From NCBI GenBank assembly GCA_029287105.1, contig JARFRT010000157.1, positions 1 to 10,925 on the forward strand: a stretch of DNA of 10,925 nt. Reading direction: 5' to 3'. The notes under the pieces are model-generated. The model had not been told where the DNA came from. It did no database searches and saw only the letters and a program-made list of their open reading frames with translations. Position numbers and translations under genes: made by a program. The DNA is from Akkermansiaceae bacterium (lineage in GTDB: Bacteria > Verrucomicrobiota > Verrucomicrobiia > Verrucomicrobiales > Akkermansiaceae). Below are positions 5,948 to 10,925 of the stretch, piece by piece. Every line of letters starts with the position of its first letter. Position 1 is the stretch's first letter.

Positions 5948-7921
5948 ATGAGTCCGTCAAAACGATCCAAAAAAAATGCCCCCTTTGGTAAATCCACGGG
6001 ATTCAAGCTACTGGGCATCGGCAAACAGGAGGCCATCAAGTACTTCTTCGGGGGCAATGCCACGCTGGCAGTCGTCCTCATCTTCCTCATCGTTGGATTC
6101 CTTGTTTTCCACGCCTGGAATTTCCTACCCCAGTATAAAAAAAGCCTGACCCTCTACCGTCTTTCCGGCCAGGAGTTCACCGATTACGCATCGGACCAGC
6201 TCAGGGCTCAAAAAGAGCTCTCCTCGCTGGCGTCGCAAGTGCCGGCTTACGAACTCAAACACCGCCTCGGCGCCCTCTACGACCTTGAGGCCGTCCACAG
6301 CAATTTCAAAAACAAGGCGCAGAAAAAGCTGCTCGCCGAGCGCAAAGAACTCCAGCGCGCGCTGAGCAATCTGGAAAACACACTGGCCAAACAACCCCCG
6401 GTCCAAGCTGATGTCGCGACCGCAAAGGCGCGTGTCGCCGCAGCAACCGACGCCTTGAAAACCCGCTCCGGGGACATACTTGGCGCCATCCGCTATGCGG
6501 ACCTCGACAACAAAAGCCTGGTCACCGACGCAAAGTATCTTGCCGACATCCGCGCATCCGTCAGCGAAAACATCATCACCGGAAAAACCACGGGATTCAT
6601 CAAAGACATCCGCGCCATCGAAGCCGGGGAAACTGCCAAAATCCGCGCCCTGCCACACCTGCAACAACTTGAGAAAGCGCATCAATTGCTTCTGGCGCCG
6701 CAAAAACCATTTGCCGCCTATCTTGAGAAATACCGCCTGATCGCATCCGACAACAAGGGGCAGGCAGAAACCCCTTCCACGGCGGCCGAGCGCAAAGAGG
6801 CACAACTCACCAAAGCCAGACTCGCCACCACCGAACAGCAACGCAAGATCGACCTGATCAAGGCAGAACGCATCCTGACCGAAACCCCGGATTATGATCG
6901 GCTCAACCAAGCGCTTTACGATTCACTCGATGCGCATCTCGAGGTCCAGCAGCAACTGGTCGAGCAGACCAGGATCGCACTCGCCGCACTGCCCAAAGCC
7001 AGCGAGTTTGACGGCCCCAAAGCCGGCAGCCGCATTGAGAAGATCAATACGCTGGGTGAAAAATTCTTTGGCACGGTCGAGGCCAAGCGCCACAACATGG
7101 AATCCTGGTCGCACCAAACCCCCGTGGGCTACGGCCAGGCACTCAGCGGATTTTTCATGGGTACCGAATGGGTATCGAACTCATCGTGGCAGGACTTCTA
7201 TGGCGTCCTCCCCCTGCTCGCCGGGTCCTGCCTGGTCGCCCTGGTCGCCATCCTCCTTGCCGTTCCCTTTGCAGTCGGCGGAGCCATCTATGTCAACCGT
7301 CTTTCCTCACCCTTCGAACAACGCTGGATCAAGCCGATCATCGAGTTTATCGGTGCCATCCCCTCCATCGTCATGGCCTTCCTCGGGGTTGTGGTCGTGG
7401 GTGCCCTGATCCAGGAACACACCCAAAACCCACTACTCAGCTGGATTCCAAGCTTCCCGGTGGAACAGGACAAAACGATTCTCACTGCGGGCATCCTGCT
7501 CGCCCTCATGTCGATCCCCACCGTATTCACTCTGGCAGAGGACGCGCTGAACAATGTCCCGAAGGCCTACAAGGAGGCCGCACTCGCGCTTGGTTCCACC
7601 GACCTGCAAACCGTCTTCAGAGTCATCTTTCCCAGCTGTGCATCAGGCATCATTGCCGCTGTCTTGTTAGGATTTGGGCGTATCATCGGCGAGACGATGG
7701 TTGTCCTGCTGGTCATGGGCGGGCGCATCGCCATACCGGACTCCATTTCAGACCCCGCCCACTCCATGACCGGGATCATGGCCCAGGAGATCGGTGAAGT
7801 GGAACAGGGATCTCTGCACTGGAGCGCCCTGTTCATGGTTGGCCTGCTCCTCTTCGTCATTGCACTGACACTGAACTACGCGGCCCAAACCATTCTCAAA
7901 AAGCTCAGCAAGCATTCCTGA
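5948..7921 (+). CDS. pstC: Phosphate ABC transporter permease PstC with large periplasmic coiled-coil insertion
   Basis: A 657-residue inner-membrane permease, about twice the length of E. coli PstC (319). Order: basic cytoplasmic N-terminus (1-37), TM1 (about 38-60), a long hydrophilic, largely helical segment (about 61-405), then the canonical permease core. That core resumes at GFFMGTEW (401-408), with TM2 at about 420-447, IEFIGAIPSIVMAFLG (465-480), and the ABC-contact EAA loop EDALNNVPKAYKEAALALGS (531-550). GRIIGETMVV (577-586) and a last TM (about 627-648) follow. The insertion is rich in Ala, Lys, Glu, Gln and Leu, with likely coiled coils around 85-145 and 278-350, and it should face the periplasm. 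The start at 5948 gives the basic N-terminus; an open frame back to 5882 begins inside hairpin 2 and is rejected. The pstA start follows 39 bases after the stop. No Shine-Dalgarno; the leader is pyrimidine-rich. Confidence 0.95.
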   Translation: MSPSKRSKKNAPFGKSTGFKLLGIGKQEAIKYFFGGNATLAVVLIFLIVGFLVFHAWNFLPQYKKSLTLYRLSGQEFTDYASDQLRAQKELSSLASQVPAYELKHRLGALYDLEAVHSNFKNKAQKKLLAERKELQRALSNLENTLAKQPPVQADVATAKARVAAATDALKTRSGDILGAIRYADLDNKSLVTDAKYLADIRASVSENIITGKTTGFIKDIRAIEAGETAKIRALPHLQQLEKAHQLLLAPQKPFAAYLEKYRLIASDNKGQAETPSTAAERKEAQLTKARLATTEQQRKIDLIKAERILTETPDYDRLNQALYDSLDAHLEVQQQLVEQTRIALAALPKASEFDGPKAGSRIEKINTLGEKFFGTVEAKRHNMESWSHQTPVGYGQALSGFFMGTEWVSNSSWQDFYGVLPLLAGSCLVALVAILLAVPFAVGGAIYVNRLSSPFEQRWIKPIIEFIGAIPSIVMAFLGVVVVGALIQEHTQNPLLSWIPSFPVEQDKTILTAGILLALMSIPTVFTLAEDALNNVPKAYKEAALALGSTDLQTVFRVIFPSCASGIIAAVLLGFGRIIGETMVVLLVMGGRIAIPDSISDPAHSMTGIMAQEIGEVEQGSLHWSALFMVGLLLFVIALTLNYAAQTILKKLSKHS

Positions 7922-7960
7922 TCTTCACCCCTCCATCATTCCGTCACCCCCATCAGAACC

Positions 7961-10090
7961 ATGGAAAAATCAACCAATCCATTCTACGCGAAGCGCAACT
8001 CACAGCACACCAAAGAAACCCTGGTGAAGCTGGTGCTCGTCATATTCACCTACTCCATCATTCTGGCGGCCCTGGGCATCTTCGGGAATATCATCTCTAA
8101 CGGAGCCCCCGTGCTATGGCAGAAAGGCTGGTCGTTTTTCACCAAAAAACCCCAAACGCTTTTCGTCAACCAGGTCGAGAAGAGCCAGGGCGTGGAAATG
8201 CCCGCGAAGAACTTCGATGGCCTGCTGACCAACAACCCGGACGCCGAAAACTGGCTTGGCCATGTGACCCCGTTTGATCAGACCATGGAATTTGTCCAGT
8301 TTGACCTGCTGGCCCACTCCCGTATCGGCAACGGCTACCTCAGTGAACTGGAAAGCCTGAATCCCGATTTCCGACTCCCCTACACCGAACGCGATCACCA
8401 TGCCCGGGTTGGGTTCCAGTTGTCATCCGTCAAAAAAATAAGCCTGGCACACGATGACTACCTCACCCTCCGCCAGGCCGATGCTGATACCGATTCCCCC
8501 CTGCTGCCGGCCGACGTCCCGAAGCGCGAAATCAAACTCAACAACTACCGAATCACCATCGCCGCAGGTGAATACCCGCTCAGCAAGGCCGCCCACGACG
8601 CCTTGGTGCCCACCCCATTGGTCTTTAAAATGCGCCAAACATTTGCTGACGACGAGCCGGACAAAATCAACCGCACGATTATCCCACGTGAGCAAACCAT
8701 CACTATTGAAAGCAACACCTACTTCGCCGCCTTTGATGAGGACGAACGCGGAACGCTGCCGCTCAAGTCCGAGCAAGAAGTCCCTTTCCTCCGTATCTTC
8801 CATGATATGACCCTGCCTGCAGGCAACCACACCACCACCAACACCGCACTGGCTATCCTGGAAAACTACGGCATCCAGCACCTTCACAACACCGCCACAG
8901 GAGCCGTCGTCGTCAACGCCGATGTAACCGGGCTGACCGTGCCAAAAGCATTTTGGCAACAACTCACCGCCGCCAACCCCGGGCTTAAAACGGCCCGCGT
9001 AAGCGCCGTCAAACAAACCACTCCCTACATCCGTTTTGACATCACCAAGGACACCGAGATCCAGCTTGATACCGATGACCGCGAAAGCATCGCCTCGGCC
9101 AATGCCGCCACCGGCAAGTTCAGAACCACGGGGGAGGAAACGCACTCCTACTCGGGCGGCGGCGTGATCGGCCCGATCGTCGGCACCGGATTACTAGTTA
9201 TTATCTGTATGATCGTGGCTCTATCCACCGGCATTGCGGCCTCTATTTTCCTGAATGAATACGCCGGCGGCGGATCCTTCGTAAAAACCATCCGCCTCGC
9301 CATGCTCAATCTGGCGGGTGTGCCGTCCATCGTCTTTGGTCTGTTCGGCCTCGGTCTCTTTGTCATTCTTGCCCCCTGCGTCACCTCAACCCCCAAAGCC
9401 TCAAGCACCTTCATGGTCCCCCTTGTCAAACTCGGCTCAAAACCCGACCTTCGCACCATCGAGGAGCAACATATCCTGGTCGCCGGGCAGTCCGACCTCG
9501 GGAGCGACCAGCTCAGCACGCTGGCCGCCGTCCACAGTGACAAATTGATCTACGACGGATGGATCTGGCTCTCTCTGCAGGGCTGGGGCACCTCGCTGAT
9601 TGCGGGCGGCTTCACCCTAGCGATCATGGTATTACCGGTCATCATCACATCGTGTGAAGAGTCGTTGCGGGCGGTGCCGATGGGCTTCCGGGAAGCCTCG
9701 CTTGCGTTGGGGGCCAGCAAGTGGCAATCCATCCGCACCGCGGTTCTGCCCTACGCCTTCCCGGGCATCCTGACCGCTTCCGTATTGGGCATTACCCGTG
9801 TCGCCGGGGAAACCGCCCCGATCATGTTCACCGCAGCGGTGGCCGAAAAATCGGAACTCCCGTGGCAGGGTCTGAAATCCACCGGCTTTGATGCCTTCCT
9901 CGACTTCCTGCAAAGCTCCGTGCAGGCACTGCCCTACCACATCTACACGGTGGCTGGCCGCATCCCGCAGTCGGAATACACCGAGCCCATGCAGTACGGC
10001 TCGGTGATGGTCTTTATGCTCATCGTGATGTTTTTTGCCGCCGTCTCCGTCTGGATGCGCATCCGAATCCGTAAAAAACTCAAATGGTAA
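7961..10090 (+). CDS. pstA: Phosphate ABC transporter permease PstA with two periplasmic insertions
   Basis: A 709-residue inner-membrane permease, partner of PstC, against 296 residues in E. coli. TM1 lies at about 22-45. A hydrophilic domain of about 330 residues (64-395) follows, with many short Thr/Ile/Val-rich stretches that suggest beta or mixed structure. The core resumes at SGGGVIGPIVGTGLL (398-412, TM2), SIFLNEYAGG (428-437) and NLAGVPSIVFGLFGLGLFV (450-468). A second insertion (about 471-540) sits between TM3 and TM4, where canonical proteins have a short loop. The core continues with the ABC-contact EAA loop EESLRAVPMGFREASLALGA (566-585), GETAP (616-620) and a final TM (about 680-698) before a basic tail. 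By TM1-in/out alternation both insertions should be periplasmic. All transport-core motifs are intact, so it should be functional. The pstB start follows 45 bases later. Confidence 0.95.
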   Translation: MEKSTNPFYAKRNSQHTKETLVKLVLVIFTYSIILAALGIFGNIISNGAPVLWQKGWSFFTKKPQTLFVNQVEKSQGVEMPAKNFDGLLTNNPDAENWLGHVTPFDQTMEFVQFDLLAHSRIGNGYLSELESLNPDFRLPYTERDHHARVGFQLSSVKKISLAHDDYLTLRQADADTDSPLLPADVPKREIKLNNYRITIAAGEYPLSKAAHDALVPTPLVFKMRQTFADDEPDKINRTIIPREQTITIESNTYFAAFDEDERGTLPLKSEQEVPFLRIFHDMTLPAGNHTTTNTALAILENYGIQHLHNTATGAVVVNADVTGLTVPKAFWQQLTAANPGLKTARVSAVKQTTPYIRFDITKDTEIQLDTDDRESIASANAATGKFRTTGEETHSYSGGGVIGPIVGTGLLVIICMIVALSTGIAASIFLNEYAGGGSFVKTIRLAMLNLAGVPSIVFGLFGLGLFVILAPCVTSTPKASSTFMVPLVKLGSKPDLRTIEEQHILVAGQSDLGSDQLSTLAAVHSDKLIYDGWIWLSLQGWGTSLIAGGFTLAIMVLPVIITSCEESLRAVPMGFREASLALGASKWQSIRTAVLPYAFPGILTASVLGITRVAGETAPIMFTAAVAEKSELPWQGLKSTGFDAFLDFLQSSVQALPYHIYTVAGRIPQSEYTEPMQYGSVMVFMLIVMFFAAVSVWMRIRIRKKLKW

Positions 10091-10135
10091 GCCACCCGCA
10101 TCTCCGCTCCCATTTCAACTTCCCCATATCATCTT

Positions 10136-10925
<790 letters not shown>

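Noticed and set aside
6125..6910. Open reading frame of 261 codons on the minus strand, opposite the pstC insertion
   Set aside because: It lies wholly inside a confidently coded gene, has no family resemblance and a composition (Gly, Phe, Cys-rich) expected from mirroring G/C-ending codons.
8423..9145. Open reading frame of 240 codons on the minus strand, opposite the pstA insertion
   Set aside because: Same pattern: mirror of strong third-position G/C bias in pstA, no recognisable domain, no start signal.

Overview
This window looks like a chromosomal segment of a Gram-negative, moderately GC-rich bacterium. My best guess is the Verrucomicrobia (PVC group). The guess rests on three things: very large PstC and PstA permeases with long extracytoplasmic insertions, the general look of the Pst/Pho proteins, and the absence of a recognisable Shine-Dalgarno sequence before any gene. 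It is an inference from memory of protein families, not a search result. I saw no mobile elements, tRNA or rRNA genes, or CRISPR arrays, and no gene-free stretch longer than about 200 bases.

Layout. The left third holds accessory metabolic and transport genes. A zinc-dependent alcohol/aldehyde dehydrogenase (minus strand, running off the left edge) follows a NorM-type MATE efflux pump on the same strand. Divergent from the pump is an EamA/DMT-family permease on the plus strand. About 116 bases separate these divergent genes, and they contain a perfect 16-base interrupted palindrome that could be an operator.

The remaining roughly 8 kb is a phosphate-starvation locus. A PhoR-like histidine kinase and a PhoB-like response regulator lie on the minus strand in the order phoB-phoR. 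Divergent from them on the plus strand is pstS-pstC-pstA-pstB, with pstB cut by the right edge. The 202-base divergent control region carries three TGT-led repeats in exact 11-base phase, followed by a TATCAT box. This is a good candidate PhoB-binding site and pstS promoter. Two hairpins stand between pstS and pstC and could let the binding protein be made in excess over the membrane components.

How it works together. PstS should capture phosphate in the periplasm and deliver it to the PstC/PstA channel, driven by the PstB ATPase. The PhoR/PhoB pair should read the state of the transporter and switch the locus on when phosphate is scarce. The unusual part is the transporter architecture. PstC (657 aa) carries a coiled-coil-rich periplasmic insertion of about 345 residues, and PstA (709 aa) one of about 330 residues that looks mixed or beta-rich. 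PstA has a second periplasmic insertion between TM3 and TM4, and PstB has a 57-residue polar extension. Similar enlarged forms are known in other phyla, so enlargement as such is not new, but the role of these domains is not explained by the canonical Pst mechanism.
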